A DNA stretch of 63,615 nt from Rubripirellula sp. GTDB lineage: Bacteria > Planctomycetota > Planctomycetia > Pirellulales > Pirellulaceae. A program made the position numbers and the translations under genes. Of the stretch, positions 45,360-55,226 are shown one piece after another. Numbering within the stretch: position 1 is the first letter of the stretch; the number at the start of each line of letters is the position of its first letter. The notes beneath the pieces were generated by a model. The model was not told the DNA's origin. It ran no database searches and saw nothing but the letters and a program-made list of their open reading frames with translations. The stretch spans positions 1 through 63,615 of the forward strand of contig JAPKCI010000009.1 in NCBI GenBank assembly GCA_028823035.1. The letters are read 5' to 3'.

Positions 45360-47213
45360 TCATAGGGGAATGTAGCAAACAGTGTTGGACAGCAGGATCA
45401 TGACAAACACAAGGCAAGTTGTCATCGGCCCCAGGTAGATCCTTCCGGTAAGCCTGAAAAAGTATCGATTGAAATAGGGCAGCACAAACATCATCGGTAC
45501 CACGCCAAACAACAGATTGACGTACAACCAACCGTCGGTCCAATGAACGGTTCCTGTCAGGGCATAGACCGTGTACTGCACCATCACAATCAAGACGAGC
45601 CCTGCCGTGTTGGCGATCCCTGCCAGCAGCATGCTCTTCCATTCATCCTGACCCTTGAAACGCATCGCTCCATTGACGCGTAAGGAATTGGACAGGAAAA
45701 AAACGAAAAACAGGGGAGCGTACATCAACAGCAAGAAAACAAGTCTTGCCTGAAATACTCGCGAACCAAGAAAAACGAAACGGTAATCAACATGAAAGAA
45801 GTAATAGATGCCAAACAGCAACAGGAAAAAGAAGAGAAACAGGACGATCGCCAACACCAACGTACGTCGCAATTCAAGCAGGCTTGAAACTGCGCCCCAC
45901 ATCTCTTTTCGGATACCGTGCTTTCGCCCGTAGAAGTGATGAGTTGCCGCGAAAATCAGCAGCCCGACACTGCCGTTGAAAACGGCCCATAGCAGCACTG
46001 CATTATTCATGCGTTGAGGGAAAAACCATGTTTGCTGCCGACTGGATGCAGCAACAAACAGTTGCTGTGACAGTTCCGCCAGTGGGATGTAGGAAAAACA
46101 GGCAATGCACGCCGACAACGTGAACAATCCCCAAAAGATTCCTTTTCCTTTTGCATCTGGTTTGGGCAGCGGTTCAGGCAAAGGGTGCACCAGTGGCTGA
46201 AAGTACTCAAGTTGCAGCAACAGATGCGCGGCCGGAACCAAAGCCAGCATCGCCGCCGTCAACGAAAGCAGTGTCAACAATTCTTTCCAGTACCAGACCT
46301 GATCGGTTACTTCCAGATCGGGATCCAAATCGAAAACCGTTTCAAAGAACTTCAATTGGTTTGCGGTGGCCACACGATCATAAGGCTGAAATGGATGGAG
46401 CACCGGTTCATTGTAGACCACTCGCAAATTGCGATCCGCAGTACTGCCATAGTAGTGGCCAAGCTCAATTTCGTTCAGATCTGTCACAACGCGTGGACGC
46501 GTTGAATTGATCAGCCTCAGTGCCTCGGGCGCACGTCTCATGTCACCATGCTTGAGTTCATTGCGGTAAGCACCTTCGTCATACAGTGCATAGCTGACCC
46601 CCACATTACATCGCACATCCCGTAACACTTTATCGGTTAACGTCAAAACGTAACCGGAAACAAAAACAGAATGCAGCTTGCTTGGCTCGTCGGTTTTATT
46701 CGCCTGCTTGCCAAAGAAACTTGCTCCTCGAATGGCAGCATTGCCTCCTGCAGAGTGTCCGGTTGCGGCAATACGTTCCCGGTCGATGTAATTCAAATTC
46801 GGCGTATCATGGGCGTAGCTCACCACGGCAAACATCCCATAACCTTCGGTCGTCGCCGCTCGACGACTCATCGATGAACTGGAGGTTCCCTGCGCATAAG
46901 GGTCAATCGCAATGACGACCACCCCACGTCTGGAGAGTTCCAAGGACAGGTTAGAAAGCGTTTCCTTGGACCGTTGAAAGCCGGGGACGACGATAACCAA
47001 GGGCGCCGGATTCTCGAGGGTCGCCGTTTTGGGTTTGAATAAATCAGCAGTTAACCACTGCCCATTCTGGGTCGGGATTTTGATTCCCATGACCGCGACC
47101 TGCCCCCCGGATCGCTGCAGGTACGACGCGGCAAGACTGGCGAGAACAACGACCATCACCAGCAGCAACAGAAATCGGCGACTCCTTTGCGTACTCTCAG
47201 TAGCATGGTTCAT
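45360..47213 (-). CDS. Alpha/beta hydrolase fused to a polytopic membrane domain
   Basis: The 617-residue protein starts with one transmembrane helix (about 15-32), then an alpha/beta-hydrolase domain (LVIVVPGFQRSKETL, VVVIAIDPYAQG and the nucleophile motif GHSAGGNAA near residue 158). From about residue 325 onward there are roughly eight to nine hydrophobic helices, including LSLTAAMLALVPAAHLLL and LVLAIVLFLFFFLLLFGIYY. The hydrolase part probably faces the periplasm. The substrate is unknown; coupling of a dienelactone-hydrolase-like domain to a membrane domain suggests action on a lipid or membrane-embedded ester. ATG 47213 is preferred over GTG 47246. It lies 74 bp after the permease gene, on the same strand. 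Confidence 0.75.
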   Translation of the reverse strand: MNHATESTQRSRRFLLLLVMVVVLASLAASYLQRSGGQVAVMGIKIPTQNGQWLTADLFKPKTATLENPAPLVIVVPGFQRSKETLSNLSLELSRRGVVVIAIDPYAQGTSSSSMSRRAATTEGYGMFAVVSYAHDTPNLNYIDRERIAATGHSAGGNAAIRGASFFGKQANKTDEPSKLHSVFVSGYVLTLTDKVLRDVRCNVGVSYALYDEGAYRNELKHGDMRRAPEALRLINSTRPRVVTDLNEIELGHYYGSTADRNLRVVYNEPVLHPFQPYDRVATANQLKFFETVFDLDPDLEVTDQVWYWKELLTLLSLTAAMLALVPAAHLLLQLEYFQPLVHPLPEPLPKPDAKGKGIFWGLFTLSACIACFSYIPLAELSQQLFVAASSRQQTWFFPQRMNNAVLLWAVFNGSVGLLIFAATHHFYGRKHGIRKEMWGAVSSLLELRRTLVLAIVLFLFFFLLLFGIYYFFHVDYRFVFLGSRVFQARLVFLLLMYAPLFFVFFLSNSLRVNGAMRFKGQDEWKSMLLAGIANTAGLVLIVMVQYTVYALTGTVHWTDGWLYVNLLFGVVPMMFVLPYFNRYFFRLTGRIYLGPMTTCLVFVMILLSNTVCYIPL

Positions 47214-47287
47214 GTTTGGTCTCAAATCACCGCCAACAGCGGACACTCAAATCCGGATCGCACCCAGCATCCGCAAACCTCGCGTCC

Positions 47288-48739
47288 TCATCTGCCATCA
47301 TCAGACGCAGGATCATTCAGATTGTCCTGTTCGTCCAGAATCAGTCTGCGACGTTCAGCATCCGAAATACTAGCTCGTTGCCCGCTCGAACCGAGCCAAA
47401 CGATCGCACCCAATACTACCAGACCTGCAAGAATCGGCCATTCCCATGAATCAAGAGGATAGGCTGCGGGGCTTTGCGGAATCAAGGTCGCCAGCAAGAT
47501 AGAAAACGATCCTATCATTGCGATCGCAATCAGGAGTTTTGCGTGAAGCGGAGTTGTCTGTTCTGATCGTGCCAGAATAGCAGTCAACGACATCGTCACG
47601 CCGAGAAATGCGAATGCAATGCAAACTGATCCCACATTGACGAGTACCAGCACAGCCGGCTTACCAAGAAAGGCCCCGGCAACCGTGACCAGGGACGCAA
47701 ACAAAATCGCTGCCCATGGCGTCCCAAAACGCGAGTGTGGACGTCCAAAAACAGGATGGATCACGCGTCCCCGCCCCATCGCGAACAAGACCCGCGTTCC
47801 TGACAGGAAGAAACCATTCCAACTGGTCAGCAGCCCAATCAAGGCCACCACCAGAACCAGCCTTGCAATCAGTGGCGACTGAAATGCCTGCTCAAACGCA
47901 GCGACCGTCGGCAGGGCTTCGTCCTGAATGCTGCCTAGCGGCGTAACCATCGCAACGGACAGGATCACCGCGGCATAGAACAGCGTCGCACCAACAATGG
48001 ACCACAACAGTACGCTGCCAAGCTTTTTCGCCGACACGCGTTGAGTCCGCTCCTCGGCCGCCTGCGGAATGGTATCGAATCCCACAAACCAGAATGGGAC
48101 TGTCACGAAAACAGTCAGCACACCTACCCAGACCGCTTTTCCCTCACCAGGCCCAAAGGCTGGCGAGAGATTCTCGAGATTGCCATTCACAAAACCAGCC
48201 ACAACGAAGGCGACAGTGCAGACCACAAGCAACACGGTCAAGCAGGACTGCAGAACCATTGCCATGCCGACACCGAAAAAATTCACGCTGGCAATCAGTG
48301 CCGTCAATACTCCGGCAAGCAACAGATGAGAAAGGTAGACGGTCGTCCCATCCACCTGATAACAGGGCCAGAAATCAATGGGAACGAGGTAAGATGCAAC
48401 CATGCCAATCGAAACGGCTTCGAACGCCGAGACAGACAGATAGCCAAAGGTCAGAAACCAGCCAATCAAGAACGATTCACCCGTTCCAAACGCCTTGTAG
48501 GCATAGGCGACTTCTCCGCCAGAAACCGGCAGCATTTCCATGACCTTGGCGTAGCAGTAGCCAATCGCCAGCATCAGGGTCCCACCCAGCGCGAAGGCCA
48601 GAATCGCCCCGACTGGCCCGGCATCTGACAGCCAACCCTTGATCCCCGTCAGCCAGCCTACCCCGATCATCGAGCCAAAAGCCAGGGAAAAGAACCCCAG
48701 CTTGCTAATGGCTTTCTGCAATTGTGGTCGTTGATTCAT
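47288..48739 (-). CDS. APC-superfamily amino acid permease
   Basis: The 483-residue protein has about 12 transmembrane helices and the APC-family first-helix motif (FGSMIGVGWLTG) with the broken glycine helix, followed by GGEVAYAYKAFG and the helix 6 region VPFWFVGFDTIPQAAEE. It should import an amino acid or amine by cation coupling. It is 50 bp downstream of a class III aminotransferase gene on the same strand, so the pair probably takes up and transaminates the same compound, such as 4-aminobutyrate or a related omega-amino acid; the exact substrate is inference. ATG 48739 is the start. Confidence 0.9.
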   Translation of the reverse strand: MNQRPQLQKAISKLGFFSLAFGSMIGVGWLTGIKGWLSDAGPVGAILAFALGGTLMLAIGYCYAKVMEMLPVSGGEVAYAYKAFGTGESFLIGWFLTFGYLSVSAFEAVSIGMVASYLVPIDFWPCYQVDGTTVYLSHLLLAGVLTALIASVNFFGVGMAMVLQSCLTVLLVVCTVAFVVAGFVNGNLENLSPAFGPGEGKAVWVGVLTVFVTVPFWFVGFDTIPQAAEERTQRVSAKKLGSVLLWSIVGATLFYAAVILSVAMVTPLGSIQDEALPTVAAFEQAFQSPLIARLVLVVALIGLLTSWNGFFLSGTRVLFAMGRGRVIHPVFGRPHSRFGTPWAAILFASLVTVAGAFLGKPAVLVLVNVGSVCIAFAFLGVTMSLTAILARSEQTTPLHAKLLIAIAMIGSFSILLATLIPQSPAAYPLDSWEWPILAGLVVLGAIVWLGSSGQRASISDAERRRLILDEQDNLNDPASDDGR

Positions 48740-48789
48740 GTTGTCTCGACCACGGCGAGGAGGTCGTCGCCAAAGCGGGACACAGGGAA

Positions 48790-50103
48790 TCAGGACGTCA
48801 GCGCAACGGTCGCCCGACTTTCCATGGCAGCGTCCAAGCTGTCGTCAAAGATACTGATTGCTTCGTCAATGTCATCACGACTGACATTCAAGGGTGGTAT
48901 CCAACGAATCACGTTACCGCCGATACCACAGGTTAACAGCATCAAGCCCCGGTTGAGGCACTCCTGCTGCAGCAGGGAGACGAGTTCTTTGTCGGGACCA
49001 TGCTCTGCCATCAATTCAACCCCCACCATCAGGCCCGGTCCCCGCACATCCGTCCGGTGCGGTAAACGGGACAAGGAATCGCGTAGACGCTCGCTCAAGT
49101 AGTCTCCCTCGCGTGCAGCATTCTCGATCAACTGTTCCTCGCGAATCACACGCAACGTCGCCAGCCCAGCAGCCATTGCAAGAGGTGATCCACCACCATA
49201 AGTCCCGCCGTGAGACCCGAGTTTCCACTTGGACATCAACTCGGCTGCCGCGCCGATCGCTGACATTGGTAAACCACTGGCAATGCCCTTGGCCATGACA
49301 AGGATATCGGGTCGCACTTCACTGGACTCAAGAGCCCACATGTGGCCGCTGCGGGCAAACCCCGATTGAATCTCATCCGCGATCAGCAGGATACCAGTGC
49401 GATCACAGATCTTTCTCAAACCTTGAAGGAATGCTTTGGGTGCCGGCAGATAGCCCCCCTCACCCAGTACCGGTTCAATCAGCATTGCCGCCGTTTCGGA
49501 GGGCATCGTCTGTGTCTTCAGCAAACGCTCAAGATCTGCCAACGCTGCATCGACTGACACATCAGGGTCACACTGATCACTAAACGCGTTCGGAAACGAC
49601 GAAAAAAATACGCCTGACGGCAACGGTTGATACCCCTCGCGATAAATTCCCTTGCTGCTGGTCAAGGCCATCGTCATCGCGGTCCGACCGTGGAACCCAC
49701 CCTGAAAAGCGATCACATTGGGACGACCTGTGGCAACCCTTGCCAACTTGATGGCGCCCTCTACTGCCTCGGAGCCACTGTTGGCAAAGAAAAAAGTATC
49801 GATGGAATCCGGAGTCGCATCGCGAATCGCAGCAGCATACTCCACCGTTTTCTCGGGCAACATACAATTCATCTGCCCGAACAACAGCTTGGCAGCTTGC
49901 TCTTGAACGGCTTGCACAATCAACGGATGGCAGTGCCCGGTTGCTGTGACACCGATCCCACTGGTGAAATCAAGGTACGAACGACCCTCGACATCGTAAA
50001 CTCGCGATCCCTCACCACGAACAATGGGGGTTTTTGCCAAGCGGCCCCAAACAGATGAAATGGCAGCGGTCATATCAGCTGAAAAATCAGATCGATGGTC
50101 CAT
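48790..50103 (-). CDS. Class III PLP-dependent aminotransferase (4-aminobutyrate-type)
   Basis: The 437-residue protein is a full-length fold-type I, class III aminotransferase. FANSGSEAVEGAIKLAR near residue 106 binds the cofactor phosphate, Asp243 in IADEIQSGFARSG holds the pyridine nitrogen, and Lys272 in MAKGIASGLP forms the Schiff base. The overall pattern is closest to 4-aminobutyrate aminotransferase (GabT) and acetylornithine-type enzymes. With the adjacent permease it could degrade 4-aminobutyrate, beta-alanine or a similar omega-amino acid, giving a semialdehyde. No semialdehyde dehydrogenase gene is next to it. GGGAAG six bases before ATG 50103 is a good ribosome-binding site. Confidence 0.88.
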   Translation of the reverse strand: MDHRSDFSADMTAAISSVWGRLAKTPIVRGEGSRVYDVEGRSYLDFTSGIGVTATGHCHPLIVQAVQEQAAKLLFGQMNCMLPEKTVEYAAAIRDATPDSIDTFFFANSGSEAVEGAIKLARVATGRPNVIAFQGGFHGRTAMTMALTSSKGIYREGYQPLPSGVFFSSFPNAFSDQCDPDVSVDAALADLERLLKTQTMPSETAAMLIEPVLGEGGYLPAPKAFLQGLRKICDRTGILLIADEIQSGFARSGHMWALESSEVRPDILVMAKGIASGLPMSAIGAAAELMSKWKLGSHGGTYGGGSPLAMAAGLATLRVIREEQLIENAAREGDYLSERLRDSLSRLPHRTDVRGPGLMVGVELMAEHGPDKELVSLLQQECLNRGLMLLTCGIGGNVIRWIPPLNVSRDDIDEAISIFDDSLDAAMESRATVALTS

Positions 50104-50361
50104 TGGTTCTTCCCATGTTGAAAAGAGGTTCGGTTTCCCACGGCAACCGCAAAAAAAGCGTTTTAACAGCCAAGCTCAATCGAGCTTGCACCGCTTTGAT
50201 GACAGCTCACCTTAGAATTCATCTAAACTGCCAATCGCAGACCAATCGGAAAGAACGCTGGGTCTTACCACCATGAATGAGGAATCATAGACAAGCTTCA
50301 GCGTCTCCTCCATGCCAGCCCCCCCATAAGAGGTGATTGAAATTCATCGAGTGAATCCAAA

Positions 50362-50679
50362 TCAAATACGTCTGGCCTGCCAACGCTGTTCACCCAACCC
50401 AACAGGAAACAACACGACTAGTTTCCCACGGTCCCCAACCCAACCACAGCCAGTGAACCCCTGCCAGAATGCCGCCAACTGCAGCTCGGCAGCTTGAATA
50501 GGAACCCGACGAGCACTCACCTGTGGGAACGGCAACCAAATACAGTCAAGAATACGCCGCACAATCGGACGACTTGCCTTCTCAACTGTTGTCCTACACG
50601 AACCCCGACTTTGCCAAACGGGAACCAGGCATTGCTGCACGCCTTCTGGCACGGCGCAGCGATCAGGTTTAGACGGCAT
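50362..50679 (-). CDS. Possible small protein, unknown
   Basis: This frame lies in the 745 bp between the aminotransferase and the DUF2341/LamG/SASA gene. From ATG 50679 it encodes 105 residues (a GTG at 50694 would add five). The sequence is rich in tryptophan, valine and arginine (LDCIWLPFPQVSARRVPIQ, ELQLAAFWQGFTGCGW) and its codon usage is plausible, but I recognise no family and no clear ribosome-binding site. It may be real, a gene remnant or chance. The rest of the interval (50104-50361 and 50680-50848) shows nothing else. Confidence 0.35.
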   Translation of the reverse strand: MPSKPDRCAVPEGVQQCLVPVWQSRGSCRTTVEKASRPIVRRILDCIWLPFPQVSARRVPIQAAELQLAAFWQGFTGCGWVGDRGKLVVLFPVGLGEQRWQARRI

Positions 50680-50848
50680 TGGCCTGAGTAACACATCGAT
50701 TCGCTGCCATGGTTAGAATCTCGTGAATCCCTGTATGTTTTCCGTCCAACAAACTTGGTCAGTCTCGTACGCGACCCTCAAGATGCCCGCATTCTCAGCC
50801 TGCCTAAAGCACTGACACCCCCTGCCATTCACTCTCCGCCCTGACCTC

Positions 50849-53839
50849 ATGAAAACCTCTCAACTGATCTTCGCGTTATCACTGCTCGTCGGGATTCCGG
50901 GGAATCAATCAGAAGCTTCTGACGGGCGTTACTCCGGCTCGCTGTTCATCAACACCACCTCCACAGGAGCCGCCCTTCCAGCCAATGCTTCGGTAAAGGA
51001 TTTCCCGCTACTCATCCGCCTGAGCAACGACTGGTTCAACTTCGCAGAAGCAAAGAAGGATGGAGCGGACATTCGTTTTATGACGACGCAAGGCAGGCCA
51101 CTTGCCTATCAAATCGAGCATTGGGATGCCGCCATTGGCGAGGCCAGCATCTGGGTTCGAATACCGGAGATCCAAGGCCAGACAACTCAGGAAATCCGAA
51201 TGAGCTGGGGTGACGCCAAGGCAACATCCGAGTCCAGTGGCAAAGCTGTCTTCAACGAATCCAATGGTTATCTCAGTGTTTGGCACATGAACGAAGTGGT
51301 CGCGGACGAAGTCGGTACGCTGGAATCGAATGACACCGGGACCACAGAAACTCAGGGCATGATCGGCATCGCGAGACATTTCGAAAATCGCGGCATTTTC
51401 TGTGGCGACCAAATCAACACTTACCCAACCGGCAACAGCGTTCACACCAGCCAAGCCTGGTTTCGCTCAGAAGCATCCCGTGGACGAGTACTCGCCTGGG
51501 GCAACGAAAAGGCGCAGGGGAAAGTGGTAATGCAATACCGCAGTCCACCGCAGGTACACATGGAATGTTATTTTTCGGACGCCAATGTTGATGGAAATAT
51601 CACAACCTCCATGCCTCAGTGGGTCCACGCAGTTCATACCTATCGGCGGGGAGAATCGTTGATCTACATCAACGGAGTTCTGGCTGGAACGGGGAATCCA
51701 CGGGCAACGCCATTGAATGTCCAAAACCCATCGCGGATGTGGATCGGCGGCTGGTACAACAACTACAACTATGTGGGTGACATCGATGAGGTCAGGGTCT
51801 CAAAAACGATCCGCAGTCCTGAGTGGATAAAGCTGGAGTACGAAAACCAGAAACCGCTTCAGACGCTTGTCGGTCCAATCACTCAAAAAGGCTCGACGTT
51901 TTCCGTGTCGCAAGATTCGATCACGATCAAGGAAGGCGAACGCACCCATCTGTCCCTAATCGCCGAGGGCGCCCAGAAGATCTACTGGGTTTCGATCGTC
52001 AACGGCAAGGAAGAAATCCTTGCGGTCGATCGTTTCCATCTGACCTACGAATCCAAGCGGGTCTCCGGGGACGAACACCGGATATTGAAAGTCAAAGCCA
52101 ACTACGCGAATCGTCAGGAAACGATTGACATTCCGGTCGTCATTCAGGAATCCATTCCCGAACCCAGATTCACCCTGCAGGCACCGTCCCATTGGAATGG
52201 ACGAGAAATCATTGAAGTCGTACCGAAACTGGAAAACATGGACCAGATGCATTCCGCCAAAAAGGGACTACTGAAGTACGACTGGACCGTTGTCGGATTG
52301 GCAACCATCAAACAGGTTAAGCCAGGAAAACTGATTCTGCAGCGAGCACAAAACAGCGGACCACTGACCGTTACGGCAACGATCGGAAATGGTGGCCAGC
52401 CAACCTCGGTCACCACGCAAATCATGGTAGAGGAACCACAGCAGGATGCCAGAGTGGTTCGTACACCGATGGCAATCGAGAGGCCAGTTGACAATCAGTT
52501 CTACGCACGAGACGACAGCAATACGGGAACGCTGCATTTCAGAGGGACACTGAACGAACCGGCTGATACCGTTTTCCTCAAAGTCTATGCGGACGGCACT
52601 TTGCTCAACCATGAAAAGCAAAGCGTGCAGCAGGGGAAACCCTATGAATTCAAAACCCAACTCGCTGCAGGACTGACCGTCTATCGAGTTGAGTTCGGAA
52701 TCGAAAAAAACGACAGGTCAAAAATCACATACACGGCAGACAACCTTGTCTGTGGTGATGCCTACATCATCGACGGACAATCCAACGCTCTGGCAACAGA
52801 CACCCATGAAACGGCACCCCCTGAAACCAACAACTGGATTCGCAGTTATGGCAAGCCAGAAACCCTGCCCGCCGCCAATGACAGCACCGAACAAAACCTC
52901 TGGTGCCTGCCTGTTTGGAAAGCACGGAATGGTGAGAAAGCTGAACTTGGCTATTGGGGAATGGAACTTGCCAAACGCCTGGTAAAAAGCCAGCAAGTCC
53001 CCATCTGCATTATCAATGGTGCTGTGGGTGGCACGCGCATCGATCAACATCAGCGGAACGAACAAAACCCCACCGATCTAAGCACCATCTACGGTCGCCT
53101 GCTGTGGCGAGTTCGCCAAGCAAAGCTGACTCACGGCATAAGCGCGATCCTGTGGCATCAGGGAGAAAACGATCAGGGTGCAGCAGGTCCCGACGGTGGC
53201 TACGGATGGCAGACCTATCAGCAATACTTTGTTGAGATGTCCGCGGCTTGGAAACGGGACTTTCCCAACGTCGAGCAATACTACGTTTTTCAGATCTGGC
53301 CGAATGCTTGCAGCATGGGCAATGGCAATGGTGACATGCTGAGGGAAGTACAACGCACCCTGCCAAATCTCTATTCAAAGATGAGCATCCTGTCGACGCT
53401 GGGGATCGAACCCCCGGGAGGCTGCCATTATCCACTGACGGGATGGGCAGAATTTGCCAAGTTGATTCAACCGGTCATGGAGCGTGATCTCTATGACAAG
53501 GAATTCACACAGGCCATCACCGCTCCCAATCTGCAGCGTGCTGCCTTTGCCGACAAAACGGCAGACACCATCCATCTGGATTTTGATCAACCGGTCGTTT
53601 GGTCTGATGATTTAGTGGACGAGTTTTATCTGGATGGCGAACCCAATCAAGTCGCCTCTGGAAGTGCAACCGGTCAACGTCTGACTCTGAAACTGAACGC
53701 TCCCTCACAGTCGCGCAAGATCACCTATCTGAAGGAACAATCGTGGAGTCAAAAGAAACTGTTGAAGGGTACCAATGGGATTGCCGCTTTGACGTTTTGC
53801 GATGTCGACCTTGCGCCCCTCGATAGTCCCCGCCGATAA
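50849..53839 (+). CDS. DUF2341 / LamG-like / SASA multidomain esterase
   Basis: The 996-residue secreted protein has a signal peptide (1-23) and a DUF2341-like domain (about 30-130; FPLLIRLSNDWFNF, GADIRFMTTQG). A LamG/concanavalin-A-like domain follows (about 135-345; SVWHMNE, MWIGGWYNNYNYVGDIDEVRVSK), then about 270 residues of beta-rich linker with Ig-like character. The SASA/SGNH esterase domain is C-terminal (about 640-900; AYIIDGQSNALATDT, CIINGAVGGTRID, LWHQGENDQG). The DUF2341-LamG pair probably binds a glycan or protein surface and positions the esterase. It is the largest of four SASA proteins here and is followed after 124 bp by another, suggesting a joint role. Confidence 0.85.
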   Translation: MKTSQLIFALSLLVGIPGNQSEASDGRYSGSLFINTTSTGAALPANASVKDFPLLIRLSNDWFNFAEAKKDGADIRFMTTQGRPLAYQIEHWDAAIGEASIWVRIPEIQGQTTQEIRMSWGDAKATSESSGKAVFNESNGYLSVWHMNEVVADEVGTLESNDTGTTETQGMIGIARHFENRGIFCGDQINTYPTGNSVHTSQAWFRSEASRGRVLAWGNEKAQGKVVMQYRSPPQVHMECYFSDANVDGNITTSMPQWVHAVHTYRRGESLIYINGVLAGTGNPRATPLNVQNPSRMWIGGWYNNYNYVGDIDEVRVSKTIRSPEWIKLEYENQKPLQTLVGPITQKGSTFSVSQDSITIKEGERTHLSLIAEGAQKIYWVSIVNGKEEILAVDRFHLTYESKRVSGDEHRILKVKANYANRQETIDIPVVIQESIPEPRFTLQAPSHWNGREIIEVVPKLENMDQMHSAKKGLLKYDWTVVGLATIKQVKPGKLILQRAQNSGPLTVTATIGNGGQPTSVTTQIMVEEPQQDARVVRTPMAIERPVDNQFYARDDSNTGTLHFRGTLNEPADTVFLKVYADGTLLNHEKQSVQQGKPYEFKTQLAAGLTVYRVEFGIEKNDRSKITYTADNLVCGDAYIIDGQSNALATDTHETAPPETNNWIRSYGKPETLPAANDSTEQNLWCLPVWKARNGEKAELGYWGMELAKRLVKSQQVPICIINGAVGGTRIDQHQRNEQNPTDLSTIYGRLLWRVRQAKLTHGISAILWHQGENDQGAAGPDGGYGWQTYQQYFVEMSAAWKRDFPNVEQYYVFQIWPNACSMGNGNGDMLREVQRTLPNLYSKMSILSTLGIEPPGGCHYPLTGWAEFAKLIQPVMERDLYDKEFTQAITAPNLQRAAFADKTADTIHLDFDQPVVWSDDLVDEFYLDGEPNQVASGSATGQRLTLKLNAPSQSRKITYLKEQSWSQKKLLKGTNGIAALTFCDVDLAPLDSPRR

Positions 53840-53963
53840 TGCCATTCCCCCGCCAAGAACATGAACGGAACCGGGAATCCCAGGCCACCCTGCCCCGGTT
53901 CTGATCCCGACTTCCATGCTCCTGGTGGTTACCATTCTGCCTGTCACCGTAGAAAGCACTTTC

Positions 53964-55118
53964 ATGCCACCGTCTAACTGCAGCATTCGAAACCATTTTC
54001 AGTTCACCCTGATGATCGTGTTGGCTATCGTTTTCTTGACAACGCTGTCAAATCCCACCACCGCCATTGCGAAACCACTGAAGGTATTTGTACTGGCTGG
54101 CCAGTCCAACATGGACGGACAGGCAGACATCCGCACCATTGACTTTTTGGGTGAAGACAGTGACCCGGACCGCGCCGCATTGCTAAAAACATTCAAACCT
54201 GATGGCCGGAAACTGGTAACTCGCGATGATGTCTGGGTCGCCAACGCTGGTGTCTATGACAAACTGCAACCGGGATTCGGGGGGCGGCGAAACTACGATC
54301 AAGTCGGCAACAAGATAGGGCCTGAATACGCCTTTGGATATTACATCGGAGAGGCCTTTAATGAGCAGGTCCTGCTGATCAAATATGCCCCCGGTGGCAA
54401 GAGCCTGCATGTCGATTTCCGGCCACCCAGCGCGGGAAAAACAGGCGATGGAAAGATCGATTCAAAGAAACTCAGCCAGGAAGCGGCGGACAAATGGAAC
54501 AACGGAAAACAGGAACCGATCGTCGGGTTGGAATACCGCAAACTGGTTCGCTACGTGGACGCAACTCTGGCCGATCTGAAAACGCACTTCCCCGACTACA
54601 ACGAAGCTGAGGGATACGAAATTGCCGGTTTGGTCTGGTTCCAAGGCTTCAATGACATGTTCAACGTCGAGGGCCGCCAACAGTACGGACAGAATCTCGT
54701 CCACCTCATCCATGATCTTCGCAGCGACTTTAATGCACCCCGAATGCAGGTAATCGTCGGTGTCATGGGTGTCAACGGACCGCACAATGAAGAAAATCCA
54801 AAACAGCGGGACGTCCGCAATGGTCAGCGATTCATCAACGGCGTACCCGACTTGAAAGGCAACGCCCGGGCCATTGAAACCGCTGGCTTCTGCCATCCTG
54901 ATATTGTCGCGATCAAAACGGCGGGCTGGCTCAACAAAATCCGCGACCTAAAAACCAACCCGATCACCAACGATGAAAAGTCAATGCTCGCTCGAGCGAC
55001 ATCCAATCAGGGATACCATTATTATGGTGAAGGTCGGTTTTTCATTCTGACTGGAAAAGCGTTTGCAGAAGCGATGCTGGATCTGCTGGCATCTGGCAAG
55101 GCCCCCGGCCCTCAGTGA
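53964..55118 (+). CDS. Sialate O-acetylesterase-like (SASA) secreted esterase
   Basis: The 384-residue protein has an N-terminal hydrophobic leader (about residues 15-35, ending TTAIAKP) and then LKVFVLAGQSNMDGQA with the SGNH nucleophile. Block LLIKYAPGGKSLHVDFRPPSAG and GLVWFQGFNDMFNVEG match the SASA genes at 12023 and 35724, and the C-terminal YHYYGEGRFFILTG matches the YHYLGSAIWYT block of the first. It is slightly longer than those two. ATG 53964 is preferred; an upstream in-frame ATG at 53916 would add 16 residues. It follows the DUF2341/LamG/SASA gene and may be co-transcribed. It probably deacetylates a polysaccharide. Confidence 0.88.
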   Translation: MPPSNCSIRNHFQFTLMIVLAIVFLTTLSNPTTAIAKPLKVFVLAGQSNMDGQADIRTIDFLGEDSDPDRAALLKTFKPDGRKLVTRDDVWVANAGVYDKLQPGFGGRRNYDQVGNKIGPEYAFGYYIGEAFNEQVLLIKYAPGGKSLHVDFRPPSAGKTGDGKIDSKKLSQEAADKWNNGKQEPIVGLEYRKLVRYVDATLADLKTHFPDYNEAEGYEIAGLVWFQGFNDMFNVEGRQQYGQNLVHLIHDLRSDFNAPRMQVIVGVMGVNGPHNEENPKQRDVRNGQRFINGVPDLKGNARAIETAGFCHPDIVAIKTAGWLNKIRDLKTNPITNDEKSMLARATSNQGYHYYGEGRFFILTGKAFAEAMLDLLASGKAPGPQ

Positions 55119-55226
55119 CAGGGATCACGCGATGCAATACGGACAGCCGAACTGCGATCCAAGCGTCTCGACTGCCGGCCCCGCTGATCAGCCGGAAAAC
55201 CTGAACGTGTTGTTTTGTTACAAGAA

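Noticed and set aside
45229-45642. 137-residue minus-strand frame at the end of the membrane hydrolase gene
   Set aside because: It is an out-of-frame shadow of the hydrolase gene, without its own start context or conserved features.
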